Source: RGIG3009 sp964470515
Lineage (GTDB): Bacteria; Bacillota; Clostridia; Oscillospirales; Acutalibacteraceae
Assembly (NCBI GenBank): GCA_964470515.1
Contig: CAYYDD010000002.1
Location: forward strand, 7,099-71,098
Direction of reading: 5' to 3'
DNA: 64,000 nt
Shown: positions 39,960 through 48,504 of the stretch, piece after piece
Layout of the letters: each line of letters begins with the position of its first letter
How positions within the stretch are numbered: the first letter of the stretch is position 1
Translations under genes and position numbers: made by a program
The notes under the pieces: generated by a model
Told to the model about the DNA's origin: nothing
Databases searched by the model: none
The model's input: the letters and a program-made list of their open reading frames with translations, nothing else

Positions 39960-41801
39960 ATGGCGCTGACATTGGACGAGTTATTTGAGCGGGTGCAAAA
40001 GCCCGCCCGCTATACCGGCGGTGAGCTTAACAGCATCGTGAAGGATAAGAACAAAGTCAATGTCCGATTTGCGTTTTGCTTTCCCGATCTGTACGAGGTG
40101 GGAATGTCGCATCTGGGTATGAAGATTCTCTACGGTCTCAAAAACGCCGTGGAGGATTTTTGGTGCGAGCGCGTATTTGCGCCCGATACCGATATGGAAA
40201 CGCTGATGCGGGGAAATAATATCCCGTTGTTTGCGCTGGAAAGCCGCGATCCCATCCGGGACTTTGATTTCGTCGGCTTTACGCTGCAATATGAGATGTG
40301 CTACACCACCATCTTAAATATGCTGGATCTCGCCGGCATCCCACTGCGCGCCGATCGGCGCGGGAGCGATATGCCGCTCGTCATTGCGGGCGGCCCGTGT
40401 GCCTGCAACCCCGAGCCGCTCGCGGATTTCTTTGATATCTTTGTGATGGGTGAGGGAGAGGAAGTCAATCTGGAATTGATGGAGCTGTACCGTGAGCATA
40501 AAAACTGCGGCTACGATAAGCACACGTTCCTGAAAGCCGCCGCGCAGCTCGAGGGTGTGTATGTCCCCGCGTTTTACAAGGTCACGTATCACGAGGATGG
40601 TCGCGTCAAGGCCGTCACTCCGTGCGAGGGTGCTCCCTCCACGGTACGCAAGCGCATTGTCAAGGAGCTGGATACAGCGTATTACCCGGAGTCCTTTGTC
40701 GTGCCGTTCATTGATATCGTGCACGACCGCGCGATGAGCGAGATCTTCCGCGGCTGCATTCGCGGCTGCCGCTTCTGTCAGGCGGGCTTTATCTACCGCC
40801 CGGTACGTGAAAAATCGGTGGAGACCATCAACCGCCAGAGCCGCTGCCTGTGCGAGACCAGCGGATACGAGGAATTTTCGCTGTCGTCGCTGTCTACCAG
40901 CGACTACCCCCATCTGGAGGAGCTGCTGACGCAGTTGCTCTCGTGGGCGGAGGAGCAGCACACCAATATTTCGGTGCCGTCGTTGCGTGTGGACGGCTTT
41001 TCCGAGGAGCTGGCCAATCGGCTGAACGTGTTGCGCCGTAACGGACTGACCTTTGCCCCCGAGGCGGGTACGCAGCGGTTGCGCGATGCGATTAATAAAA
41101 ATCTCACCGAGGATGAAATTCTGGAGACCGCCCGCCGCGCGTTTGCCGGTGGCTGGACGTCGGTGAAGCTGTATTTTATGATGGGTCTGCCCACCGAAAC
41201 CGACGAGGATATCGTGGGTATCAACACGCTGGGTCAGAAGATAGTCAACTGCTTTTACCAAAACCCGAACAAGCCCAAGGGCAAAGGCGTGACGGTATCG
41301 GTCAGTGTGTCCTGCTTTGTGCCGAAGCCGTTTACCCCGTTTCAGTGGGAGCCGCAGGACAGTCTGGCACAGATGGAGGACAAGCAGTGCCTGCTGCGTG
41401 AATCCGTAACCACCAAAAAGGTATCTCTGAGCTGGCACGATGCCAAGACCAGCTATCTGGAAGCGGTGCTTGCCCGCGGTGATCGCCGCTTGGGCGCGGT
41501 GCTGGAGGAGGCGTTCCACCGCGGCTTTAATCTGGACGCGTGGTCCGAGCACTTTGATTTTGATATGTGGATGGCCATTTTCCGCGACAAGGGTCTTGAC
41601 CCGAATTTTTATGCTGGCCGCCGCCGAGAGGCAGACGAGGTATTCCCGTGGGATCACATCGATGTGGGCGTCAGCAAGACGTTTTTGTGGGCAGAAAATC
41701 AGCGTGCGCACGAGGCGGTGACTACGCCGAACTGCCGTCAGGAATGCTCGCATTGCGGTGCCGCCTGCTTCAAAGGAGGGATCTGCGTTGAACGACGTTA
41801 A
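39960..41801 (+). CDS. TIGR03960-type B12-binding/radical SAM protein
   Basis: The N-terminal half is a B12-binding-like domain (FAFCFPDLYEVGMSHLGMKI, about 32-51). The radical SAM Cys motif follows in IFRGCIRGCRFCQAGFIYRP (about 261-280, C-x3-C-x2-C), with LSSLSTSDY and LTFAPEAGTQRLRDAINKNL downstream. Length is 613 aa. The family always accompanies a DUF2344 protein; a role in RNA modification has been suggested but the reaction is not established. A weak -10 (GTATAC) is at 39917-39922, and the ATG follows TAGGAGGTACGAT. Confidence 0.92.
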   Translation: MALTLDELFERVQKPARYTGGELNSIVKDKNKVNVRFAFCFPDLYEVGMSHLGMKILYGLKNAVEDFWCERVFAPDTDMETLMRGNNIPLFALESRDPIRDFDFVGFTLQYEMCYTTILNMLDLAGIPLRADRRGSDMPLVIAGGPCACNPEPLADFFDIFVMGEGEEVNLELMELYREHKNCGYDKHTFLKAAAQLEGVYVPAFYKVTYHEDGRVKAVTPCEGAPSTVRKRIVKELDTAYYPESFVVPFIDIVHDRAMSEIFRGCIRGCRFCQAGFIYRPVREKSVETINRQSRCLCETSGYEEFSLSSLSTSDYPHLEELLTQLLSWAEEQHTNISVPSLRVDGFSEELANRLNVLRRNGLTFAPEAGTQRLRDAINKNLTEDEILETARRAFAGGWTSVKLYFMMGLPTETDEDIVGINTLGQKIVNCFYQNPNKPKGKGVTVSVSVSCFVPKPFTPFQWEPQDSLAQMEDKQCLLRESVTTKKVSLSWHDAKTSYLEAVLARGDRRLGAVLEEAFHRGFNLDAWSEHFDFDMWMAIFRDKGLDPNFYAGRRREADEVFPWDHIDVGVSKTFLWAENQRAHEAVTTPNCRQECSHCGAACFKGGICVERR

Positions 41802-42450
41802 GGATTTCACCACCGTGCGTATCGTGTTTTCCAAGATGGGATGCGCACGGTACATCTCGCATCTGGATCTCAACCGCACGATGACCCGTGCTGTGCGCCG
41901 TGCGGGGTTGCCTATCTGGTACACCGAGGGATTTAACAAGCACCCGTATCTCACGTTTGCGTCACCGCTGTCGCTCGGCTACGAGGGCGAGCGGGAAACG
42001 ATGGATCTGCGCTTGGCGGGGGAGATGGAGCTTCTCGAGCTGGTGCAGCGGCTGGATGCCGTGATGCCGGAGGGACTGCATATCCTCAGTGCCGCGCCTG
42101 CTGTGAAAAAGGCGGGCGAGGTGGCGTGTGCTGTGTATCGGCTGTCGCTCGGCTGTACAGCCGCGGCGGTAGAGGAGCTACTCTCTCAGTCGTCGGTCAC
42201 GGCGGTCAAGCGTACCAAGAAAAAGGAGCTCGTTACCGTGGAGCTGAAGCCCGTGCTGGATGCGGCGGGCAGTGTTATCACGCAGATCGAGAACGGTGTG
42301 CAGTGGGAGCTGACACTGCCGTGTAGCAGTGAGCAGTCGGTGAATCCGGCACTCATCGTGGCCGCCCTGCGTGAAAAGGAGGGCGCGGATCTGCGTTGCT
42401 CGGTGCGCCGTTTGCGCGTGTTGGCGCGTGACGGCAGCGAGTTTGCATAA
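41788..42450 (+). CDS. DUF2344 (TIGR03936) protein, TTG start
   Basis: The partner of the preceding radical SAM protein shows VRIVFSKMGCARYISHLDLNRTM (split about 8-30), RRAGLPIWYTEGFNKHPYL and FASPLSLGYEGERE. In some genomes the two are fused. The start is TTG at 41788 after AGGAGGGATCTGCG, so the genes overlap by 14 nt. Length 220 aa is normal. Confidence 0.88.
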   Translation: MNDVKDFTTVRIVFSKMGCARYISHLDLNRTMTRAVRRAGLPIWYTEGFNKHPYLTFASPLSLGYEGERETMDLRLAGEMELLELVQRLDAVMPEGLHILSAAPAVKKAGEVACAVYRLSLGCTAAAVEELLSQSSVTAVKRTKKKELVTVELKPVLDAAGSVITQIENGVQWELTLPCSSEQSVNPALIVAALREKEGADLRCSVRRLRVLARDGSEFA

Positions 42451-42494
42451 TTTTCAAAAAAGTGCTTGCTTTTTTGAAAAGGGCGTAGTATACT
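42451..42494 (+). promoter_or_regulatory. rplS promoter overlapping an 11-bp palindrome
   Basis: TTGCTT (42466), a 17-bp spacer and TATACT (42489-42494) form the promoter. A perfect inverted repeat TTTTCAAAAAA/TTTTTTGAAAA (42451-42480) overlaps the -35; its arms could also act as a weak terminator for the upstream operon. Confidence 0.65.
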
Positions 42495-42502
42495 GTATCA
42501 GT

Positions 42503-42640
42503 ATGAATGTCCGTCCCGCCATCATCCGGGCGGGATGGGGATGAATGCCGAGCGAAAGCGAGACATGAAAGCGGGCATTCCTCTGTCGGCGGCAGTAGCC
42601 GGTCTGGGCAAGAATGTCTGAAAAAACAAGGAGGATTTTC
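42503..42640 (+). ncRNA. Structured 5' leader of rplS (L19 leader candidate)
   Basis: About 140 nt of untranslated leader contains the stems CCCGCC/GGCGGG (42516-42536) and GAATGCC/GGCATTC (42544-42581). It also contains a GCCG-rich third hairpin before the ribosome binding site. This position and the GAATGCC pairing recall the known L19 leader that regulates rplS, but I could not test the covariance model. Confidence 0.5.
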
Positions 42641-42642
42641 TA

Positions 42643-42987
42643 ATGGATGCGTTGAAACTCATTGCCTCGGATAGTATCAAGGAGGCGGCTCCCCAGTTTG
42701 CGATCGGTGATACCGTTCGTGTCGATGTTAAGATCCGTGAAGGCGACCGCGAGCGTATTCAGGCGTTCGAGGGTACTGTTATTGCCAAGAAGGGCTCCGG
42801 CGTGGCCGAGACCTTTACGGTGCGCCGTGTGTCCTACGGTGTCGGTGTGGAGCGCGTGTTCCCGTTGCATTCTCCCAATGTGGCGGCTGTCACCATCGTG
42901 CGTCACGGTAAGGTTCGCCGTAGCAAGCTGTACTACCTGCGTGATCGCGTCGGTAAGGCTGCGAAGGTCAAAGAACTCATTAAATAA
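42643..42987 (+). CDS. rplS: 50S ribosomal protein L19
   Basis: L19 lies at the 30S/50S interface. The sequence shows FAIGDTVRVDVKIREGDRER (about 19-38), FEGTVIAKKGSG, FTVRRVSYGVGVERVFPLHS and KLYYLRDRVGKAAKVKE. Length 114 aa is standard. The binding site is AAGGAGGATTTTCTA. It is followed by a perfect terminator, so read-through to the signal peptidase genes may be partial. Confidence 0.97.
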   Translation: MDALKLIASDSIKEAAPQFAIGDTVRVDVKIREGDRERIQAFEGTVIAKKGSGVAETFTVRRVSYGVGVERVFPLHSPNVAAVTIVRHGKVRRSKLYYLRDRVGKAAKVKELIK

Positions 42988-42996
42988 GGTGGATAG

Positions 42997-43026
42997 GGGA
43001 GAAAACGGTGCGTTTTCTCCCTTTTT
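42997..43026 (+). terminator. Terminator after rplS
   Basis: Perfect 11-bp stem GGGAGAAAACG/CGTTTTCTCCC with GTG loop and five T. Confidence 0.85.
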
Positions 43027-43052
43027 CTTATTACGGGAAAGGAGAGCGTGCC

Positions 43053-43604
43053 GTGGACGGACGTCACGAAAAAACCGAATGGCGGAAAGCGGCGCGCCGT
43101 TTTCTTCCGGGTGCGTATTACGTGCTGTCGTGTTTGTGCGTATTCACCGTGGTGCTGGTGTTGCTGACGGCGTTTTTTCGCCCATGTACCGTGCAAGGGG
43201 GGTCTATGATCCCTACGTTGCAGGACGGCGACCAGCTGTTGCTGAGTTGCTGGGAGCGTGAGCCGCAGTACGGTGATATCGTGGCCATCCGCCGCGAGAA
43301 CGAGACACCGCTTATCAAGCGGGTGATCGCCGTGGCGGGAGATACGCTGTATATCGACGGTGACACCGGTGAGGTCTACCGCAACGGGATGCTGCTGGAC
43401 GAGCCGTATCTGTCGGAAAGCACACCGCCCAAGGACTTAGCCGGTGAGATCACGGTGCCGGAGGGGCAGATGTTCGTGATGGGCGATAACCGCAGTGATT
43501 CGCACGACAGCCGCTATAAGGATATCGGTCTGGTGTTGGTGGACAACGTCATCGGCACGGCGGTGTTTCGGTTTTATCCGCTGTCCGAGTGGGGAGGGCT
43601 GTAA
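43053..43604 (+). CDS. Signal peptidase I (first copy), GTG start
   Basis: This membrane-anchored serine protease removes signal peptides. It has one N-terminal membrane segment (about 25-48), the catalytic Ser in QGGSMIPTLQDGD (about 53-65), the catalytic Lys in LIKRVIAVAGD (about 92-102) and the box MGDNRSDSHDSR. Length is 183 aa. GTG at 43053 follows AAAGGAGAGCGTGCC. A second copy lies beyond rbgA. Confidence 0.92.
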   Translation: MDGRHEKTEWRKAARRFLPGAYYVLSCLCVFTVVLVLLTAFFRPCTVQGGSMIPTLQDGDQLLLSCWEREPQYGDIVAIRRENETPLIKRVIAVAGDTLYIDGDTGEVYRNGMLLDEPYLSESTPPKDLAGEITVPEGQMFVMGDNRSDSHDSRYKDIGLVLVDNVIGTAVFRFYPLSEWGGL

Positions 43605-43606
43605 GT

Positions 43607-44464
43607 ATGGAGCAAAAGAATATTCAGTGGTTTCCGGGGCATATGACCCGCACCCGCCGCCGCATCATCGACAAGCTGCCGCTGGTGGATCTGGTGGCCG
43701 AGATCATTGATGCGCGTATCCCCGTCAGCAGCCGAAATCCGGAGCTGGACGGCCTCATCGCGGGCAAGCCGCGGCTGATCGTATTGAATAAGACCGATAT
43801 TGCCGACGAAGCCGCCACCAATGCGTGGCTGTCGCACTTCGCGACCAATGGTATCCCCGCCATCGCGGTGGATTGCAAAAGCGGTCGCGGTGTGCAAAAA
43901 TTCGTACCGCTGTTGCGTGAGATACTGCGGGATAAGCTCGCCGCGTGGGAGCAGCGCGGGATGACTAACCGCGCTATCCGTGTGATGGTGGTGGGTATCC
44001 CCAACTGCGGGAAATCGTCGTTTATCAACCGTATGGCCAAGGGCGGCAAGGCCAAGGCCGAGGACCGTCCCGGTGTCACGCGGGAACAGCAATGGTTCGT
44101 GATCGACAGCGGTGCACAGCTCTTGGATACACCGGGTGTGCTGTGGCCGAAATTCGAGGATCAGACCGTAGCGCAGCGTCTGGCCTATACCGGTGCGATC
44201 CGCGATGAGGTGCTGGATAGCGAGGAGCTGGCCTGCGGCCTTCTGGAGATACTGCGCGAGCAGTATGAGCCGATGCTGCGGGAACGGTATAAGCTGACAG
44301 GCGAGCTGCCCGAGGAGGCTTACGAGCTGTTGGAGCTGATCGGTCGCAAGCGCGGGATGCTGGTCTCCGGAGGTGAGGTCAATACCGAGCGCGCCTCCAT
44401 TATGCTGCTGGATGAATTTCGCGGCGGTAAGCTCGGGCGCATCACGCTGGAGCGGCCGCGTTGA
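43607..44464 (+). CDS. rbgA: Ribosome biogenesis GTPase RbgA (YlqF)
   Basis: RbgA is a circularly permuted GTPase needed for late 50S assembly. It shows QWFPGHMTRTRR (5-16), G4 VLNKTDIAD, then G1 GIPNCGKSSFINRM and G3 DTPGVLWPKF, followed by the C-terminal RNA-binding domain. The 285-aa length is usual. The start MEQKNIQWF at 43607 lies 2 nt after the first signal peptidase, following GGGGAGGG. The neighbourhood rplS-sip-rbgA-rnhB is the standard Firmicute order. Confidence 0.95.
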   Translation: MEQKNIQWFPGHMTRTRRRIIDKLPLVDLVAEIIDARIPVSSRNPELDGLIAGKPRLIVLNKTDIADEAATNAWLSHFATNGIPAIAVDCKSGRGVQKFVPLLREILRDKLAAWEQRGMTNRAIRVMVVGIPNCGKSSFINRMAKGGKAKAEDRPGVTREQQWFVIDSGAQLLDTPGVLWPKFEDQTVAQRLAYTGAIRDEVLDSEELACGLLEILREQYEPMLRERYKLTGELPEEAYELLELIGRKRGMLVSGGEVNTERASIMLLDEFRGGKLGRITLERPR

Positions 44465-44487
44465 CCGAAACGGAAAGGAGCCGTACG

Positions 44488-45018
44488 ATGGAACAGCCAA
44501 AGAAGCGAAATAGCTGGTACGAGTGGGCGCAGATCATCTGCGGCGCACTCGTATTCATCACGCTGCTGTATACGTTTTTGTTCCGGATGGTGGATGTCAG
44601 CGGCTCGTCGATGGACTACACGCTGAGTGACGGTGAGCGTCTGGTGCTATCCAGCCTGCCGTATGTGCCTGAGTATGAGGATATCGTTGTCATCAGCCGT
44701 GGTGACACGGCGGAGCCACTTATCAAGCGGGTTATCGGTCTGCCGGGGGATACCATCCGCGTGGATGCCGCCACCGGGGCGGTATACCGCAACGAGGTAC
44801 TGCTCACGGAAGCCTACGTCCACGATCCTACCGATGCGGAGCAGCTGGACGGGTCGGTCACCGTGCCGGAGGGTCAGCTCTTTGTGATGGGGGATAACCG
44901 TGCGAAAAATCATTCGCTGGACAGCCGTACCTTCGGCTGTATTCCGATAGACAACGTGGTGGGCAAGGCGGTGTACCGCTTGTTCCCGCTGGATCGGATG
45001 GGAGGCATCTACGAATGA
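44488..45018 (+). CDS. Signal peptidase I (second copy)
   Basis: The second type I signal peptidase has a membrane segment at about 15-38, catalytic Ser in VSGSSMDYTLSDGE (about 42-55), Lys in LIKRVIGLPGD and the box MGDNRAKNHSLDSR. It is 176 aa. The active-site context SSMDYTL differs from SMIPTL in the first copy, which suggests distinct substrates. The start follows GGAAAGGAGCCGTACG. It overlaps rnhB by 4 nt. Confidence 0.92.
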   Translation: MEQPKKRNSWYEWAQIICGALVFITLLYTFLFRMVDVSGSSMDYTLSDGERLVLSSLPYVPEYEDIVVISRGDTAEPLIKRVIGLPGDTIRVDAATGAVYRNEVLLTEAYVHDPTDAEQLDGSVTVPEGQLFVMGDNRAKNHSLDSRTFGCIPIDNVVGKAVYRLFPLDRMGGIYE

Positions 45019-45614
45019 CCAATGCCGAATTTGATGAACTGATCCGCGCGGAGGGCACGTCCCTGCTGTGCGGGGTGGACGAGGCCGGACGCGGGCCGTT
45101 GGCCGGGCCGGTATTTGCCGCAGCGGTCATTCTGCGTCCCGACGCGGTGCCGGAGGGACTGAACGACTCCAAAAAGCTGTCGGAGAAAAAGCGCGAGGCC
45201 CTGTTTGATGATATCTGTCGTGACGCGCTGGCCTACGGCATTGCCTCGGCATCGGTCGAGGAGATCGAGGAATACAACATTTTGCAGGCGACGTTTTTGG
45301 CTATGCGGAGAGCAGTGGAGAGCCTGTCGGTCACGCCGGAGCTGCTACTGATTGACGGTAACCGCACCCCGTCGGGGCTCACCGTGCCGTCGCGGACGCT
45401 TATCAAGGGGGATGCGCTATCCGCCTCGGTAGGTGCGGCCTCCATTCTGGCGAAAGTCAGCCGTGACCGGCTGATGCTAGAGCTGGATCGGCAGTATCCG
45501 GAATACGCGTTTGCCAAGCACAAGGGCTATGGCACGGCGTTGCATTATGAGAAGCTGGCGGCCTACGGGCTGTCACCTGTGCATCGTCCCAGCTTTCTCA
45601 AGAAGCTGCACTAA
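45015..45614 (+). CDS. rnhB: Ribonuclease HII
   Basis: RNase HII cuts RNA in RNA/DNA hybrids and excises single ribonucleotides. GVDEAGRGPLAGPV (about 20-33) gives the first acidic pair, LLIDGNRTP and ASILAKVSRDRLM follow, and KHKGYGT lies near the end. Length 199 aa is normal. ATG at 45015 overlaps the signal peptidase stop. Confidence 0.95.
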   Translation: MTNAEFDELIRAEGTSLLCGVDEAGRGPLAGPVFAAAVILRPDAVPEGLNDSKKLSEKKREALFDDICRDALAYGIASASVEEIEEYNILQATFLAMRRAVESLSVTPELLLIDGNRTPSGLTVPSRTLIKGDALSASVGAASILAKVSRDRLMLELDRQYPEYAFAKHKGYGTALHYEKLAAYGLSPVHRPSFLKKLH

Positions 45615-45626
45615 GGGGGATACACG

Positions 45627-45992
45627 GTGGCCGGAGTATCCAAGGGGGCAGCCGGTGAGGTGCTGGCTGCCCGTTATTTACGCGATCAGGGCTATGAGCT
45701 GCTCGGGGCAAATTACCGCACTCGCTTCGGTGAGATCGACATAATCGCCGCGGACGGCACGTATATTGTGTTCGTAGAGGTCAAGACCCGTGCACAGAAT
45801 TCGTTTTACGCCCCGCGTGAGGCGGTGACAGCGGCAAAACAGCGGCGCATCGTCAAAACGGCACTGTTGTTTTTGGCGCAGCACCCTACCAAGCTGCAAC
45901 CGCGCTTTGACGTTATCGAGGTCATCACCGCCGTGGGGCAGCCGATGACGTTGGTGGAGCTGAATCATTTGAAAAATGCGCACGGAGGCTGA
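45627..45992 (+). CDS. YraN/UPF0102 nuclease-fold protein, GTG start
   Basis: The 121-residue protein has the YraN signatures GAAGEVLAARYLRDQGYELL (about 7-26), NYRTRFGEIDIIAADG and VFVEVKTR, which form a PD-(D/E)xK-like site (E, D, E-x-K). The function is unknown, with suspected DNA processing. GTG at 45627 follows AAGGGGGATACACG. Its position after rnhB is conserved. Confidence 0.9.
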   Translation: MAGVSKGAAGEVLAARYLRDQGYELLGANYRTRFGEIDIIAADGTYIVFVEVKTRAQNSFYAPREAVTAAKQRRIVKTALLFLAQHPTKLQPRFDVIEVITAVGQPMTLVELNHLKNAHGG

Positions 45993-46012
45993 CCCTCAGC
46001 GGAGGGATGTGT

Positions 46013-46957
46013 GTGCGGTTATTCGACATTCATTGCGACACTCTGGCCGAATGTTATCGGGACAGAGCGTCGCTTTGCCGCAATGAGCGGCAGATTGATC
46101 TGAAACGGGGGCGGCAGTATCGACCGTGGTGCCAGGTGTTTGCCGTGTGGGTGCCCGATACCCTGCGGGGTACGGCGGCGTTCCGCTATACCCGTCGGGT
46201 GCTGGAATTTGCGCGTGCGGAGGAGAAGCGGTATCCGCAGCAGCTCGCAATCGTGACCGACCGCGACGGGCTGGAAGCTGCCGTGCGCACCGAGCGATGC
46301 GCCGGACTGCTGGCGGTGGAAAGCGGCGCTGCTTTGGGAGGTCGTCTTGAGCGGGTGTCCCGTCTGGCGACGCTCGGGGTGCGTATCATCACCCTAACGT
46401 GGAACGGCAGTAACGAACTGGGACACGGCTGTCTCGCGGAAAACGGCGGAGGATTGACCCCGTTTGGGCGGTGCGCTGTGCGTGAAATGTATCGGTGGGG
46501 AATCATTCCGGATGTGTCGCATCTGAACGAGGCTGGGTTTTGGGATGCGGCGACGCTGAGCGATCAACCGTTTATGGCCAGCCACTCGCTGTCACGGGCG
46601 GTGTGTGACCATCCGCGCAATCTGACCGATGCGCAGTTCAAGGAGCTTCGGCGGCGCGGCGGCTTGGTCGGGCTGAACTTCTGCGAGGCACAGCTGGGCG
46701 AGCAGAGCTTTGACGTGGTGTACCGTCATTTGTCGCACTACCTGGAGCTGGGCGGCGAAAGCACCGTTGCGTTCGGCGGCGATCTGGACGGCACTGACCT
46801 TCCGGAGACGTGGCAGGGGATCGCCGTTTACGGGCAGCTTGGGGCATATCTGTTGAAGAAAGGGATACCGGAGGCGGCGTTAGACCGTTTGTTTTTTCAA
46901 AATGCGTTTGATTTTTTCTACAACACTTTACAAGCGGCGGAAAATGAAGTACAATAA
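46013..46957 (+). CDS. Membrane-dipeptidase-like (M19) peptidase
   Basis: The product resembles renal dipeptidase-type zinc peptidases: FDIHCDTLAEC (metal H-x-D, about 4-14), ESGAALGG (bridging Glu), ITLTWNGSNELGHG, IPDVSHLNEAGFWD, MASHSLSRAVCDHPRNLTD and FGGDLDGTD. It probably hydrolyses dipeptides in the cytoplasm, as no signal peptide is seen. GTG 46013 has the better spacing to GGAGGG; ATG 46007 directly abuts it. Length is 314 aa. Confidence 0.88.
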   Translation: MRLFDIHCDTLAECYRDRASLCRNERQIDLKRGRQYRPWCQVFAVWVPDTLRGTAAFRYTRRVLEFARAEEKRYPQQLAIVTDRDGLEAAVRTERCAGLLAVESGAALGGRLERVSRLATLGVRIITLTWNGSNELGHGCLAENGGGLTPFGRCAVREMYRWGIIPDVSHLNEAGFWDAATLSDQPFMASHSLSRAVCDHPRNLTDAQFKELRRRGGLVGLNFCEAQLGEQSFDVVYRHLSHYLELGGESTVAFGGDLDGTDLPETWQGIAVYGQLGAYLLKKGIPEAALDRLFFQNAFDFFYNTLQAAENEVQ

Positions 46958-46992
46958 AAAGTAATTTGAAAGCAAAGGCGAGGTCGGTAGCA

Positions 46993-48489
46993 ATGATGTA
47001 TACCAGCACACGTGACCGTTCTGTTTCTGCGACAGCGGCGCAGGCGATCACACAGGGCATTTCCAACGAGGGCGGTCTGTTCGTACCTGAGCAGCTTCCG
47101 CAGTTCAGCAAAGACGAATTGGCGGCAATGGTGCCGCAGAATTATATTGAGCGCGCCGTGACCGTGCTGTCTCGTTTTCTGACGGACTTCACTGCGGACG
47201 AGGTGCGTGACTGTGCCCAGTCGGCGTATGGCACCGGCCGTTTTCTGGCACCGGAGGTCGCGCCCGTTCATTCGCTGAAGGATGGCGTACACGTGCTGGA
47301 GCTGTGGCACGGCCCGACCTGCGCGTTCAAGGATATGGCGTTGCAGATCCTGCCGCACTTGATGCGCGTTTCGGCGCAGAAAACGGCGGACGGCAAGGAG
47401 ATCGTCATTCTGGTCGCTACTTCCGGAGATACCGGTAAGGCGGCATTGGAGGGCTTCCGCGACGCGGCGCATACCCGCATTCTGGTGTTCTATCCCGAAA
47501 ACGGTGTCAGCCCGATGCAGAAGCTCCAGATGACCACGCAGGAGGGCACCAACGTCGGTGTGTGCGCCATCCGCGGCAACTTTGACGATGCGCAGAGCGG
47601 TGTCAAAACCATTTTTACCGATCCTGCGATGCGGGCGGTGTTGGCCGAGCAGGGGATGATGTTCTCGTCGGCGAACTCCATCAACTGGGGGCGTCTGGTG
47701 CCGCAGATCGTGTATTACTTCTCGGCGTACTGTGAATTGGTCTCCGCAGGCTCCATCGCGATGGGCGACGCGGTCAATGTCGCGGTACCCACCGGCAATT
47801 TCGGCAACATTCTGGCCGCCTACTACGCCCGCGAGATGGGTCTGCCCATCGCGCGGCTGATCTGCGCGTCCAACTGTAATAACGTACTGACGGATTTCAT
47901 CCGTACCGGTACGTATGACCGTCAGCGCGCGTTCCACACCACCATCTCGCCGTCAATGGATATTCTCATCTCCTCCAATCTGGAGCGTCTGCTGTACCAT
48001 CTGTCCGGCTGTGATGCCGAGTTGGTGGCAGGCCTGATGAAGCAGTTGCAGGAGACCGGCCGCTACACCGTGCCGGCTGAACTGATGGAGAAGCTCCGTG
48101 CGCTATTCTCCGCCGGCTGGTGCGACGATGAGCAGACGATGCAGGCGATCCGCGATACCTATGAGCAGCAGGGCTATCTGTGCGACACGCACACCGCAGT
48201 GGCGGTGTCTGTGTGCGAGCAGTACCGTGCCGAGAACGGTGATAACACGCCCATCATTCTGGCATCCACCGCCGATCCGTATAAATTCTCTGCCAGCGTG
48301 CTACGTGCGCTGGGTGCCGAACGCGAGGATGAGGACGAGTTCGACAAGGTAGAGCGTCTGAACGCCCTCACCGGCGCGCCCATCCCGCCGTCCCTGGCGG
48401 CACTGAAGGGCCGTCAGCCGCGGTTTACGCAGGTGTGCGACCGCGACACGATGGAGCAGACCGTGCGGGCCCTGCTGTCCGTGCAATAA
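46993..48489 (+). CDS. thrC: Threonine synthase
   Basis: This PLP enzyme makes threonine from O-phosphohomoserine. It shows NEGGLFVPEQLPQ (about 22-34), the PLP lysine in GPTCAFKDMALQ (about 107-118), LVATSGDTGKAAL, FYPENGVSPMQK, NSINWGRLVPQIVYY and VPTGNFGNILAAYYA. Two start codons (46993, 46996) are adjacent; the binding site is AAGGCGAGG. Its length of about 498 aa fits the long bacterial form. Other threonine genes are not adjacent; asd is at 57820. Confidence 0.94.
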   Translation: MMYTSTRDRSVSATAAQAITQGISNEGGLFVPEQLPQFSKDELAAMVPQNYIERAVTVLSRFLTDFTADEVRDCAQSAYGTGRFLAPEVAPVHSLKDGVHVLELWHGPTCAFKDMALQILPHLMRVSAQKTADGKEIVILVATSGDTGKAALEGFRDAAHTRILVFYPENGVSPMQKLQMTTQEGTNVGVCAIRGNFDDAQSGVKTIFTDPAMRAVLAEQGMMFSSANSINWGRLVPQIVYYFSAYCELVSAGSIAMGDAVNVAVPTGNFGNILAAYYAREMGLPIARLICASNCNNVLTDFIRTGTYDRQRAFHTTISPSMDILISSNLERLLYHLSGCDAELVAGLMKQLQETGRYTVPAELMEKLRALFSAGWCDDEQTMQAIRDTYEQQGYLCDTHTAVAVSVCEQYRAENGDNTPIILASTADPYKFSASVLRALGAEREDEDEFDKVERLNALTGAPIPPSLAALKGRQPRFTQVCDRDTMEQTVRALLSVQ

Positions 48490-48504
48490 GAACGGGGTGA
48501 ACAC

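Noticed and set aside
40314..41954. 546-codon minus-strand frame opposite the radical SAM gene
   Set aside because: It is an antisense shadow in GC-rich sequence; the plus strand has clear radical SAM motifs.
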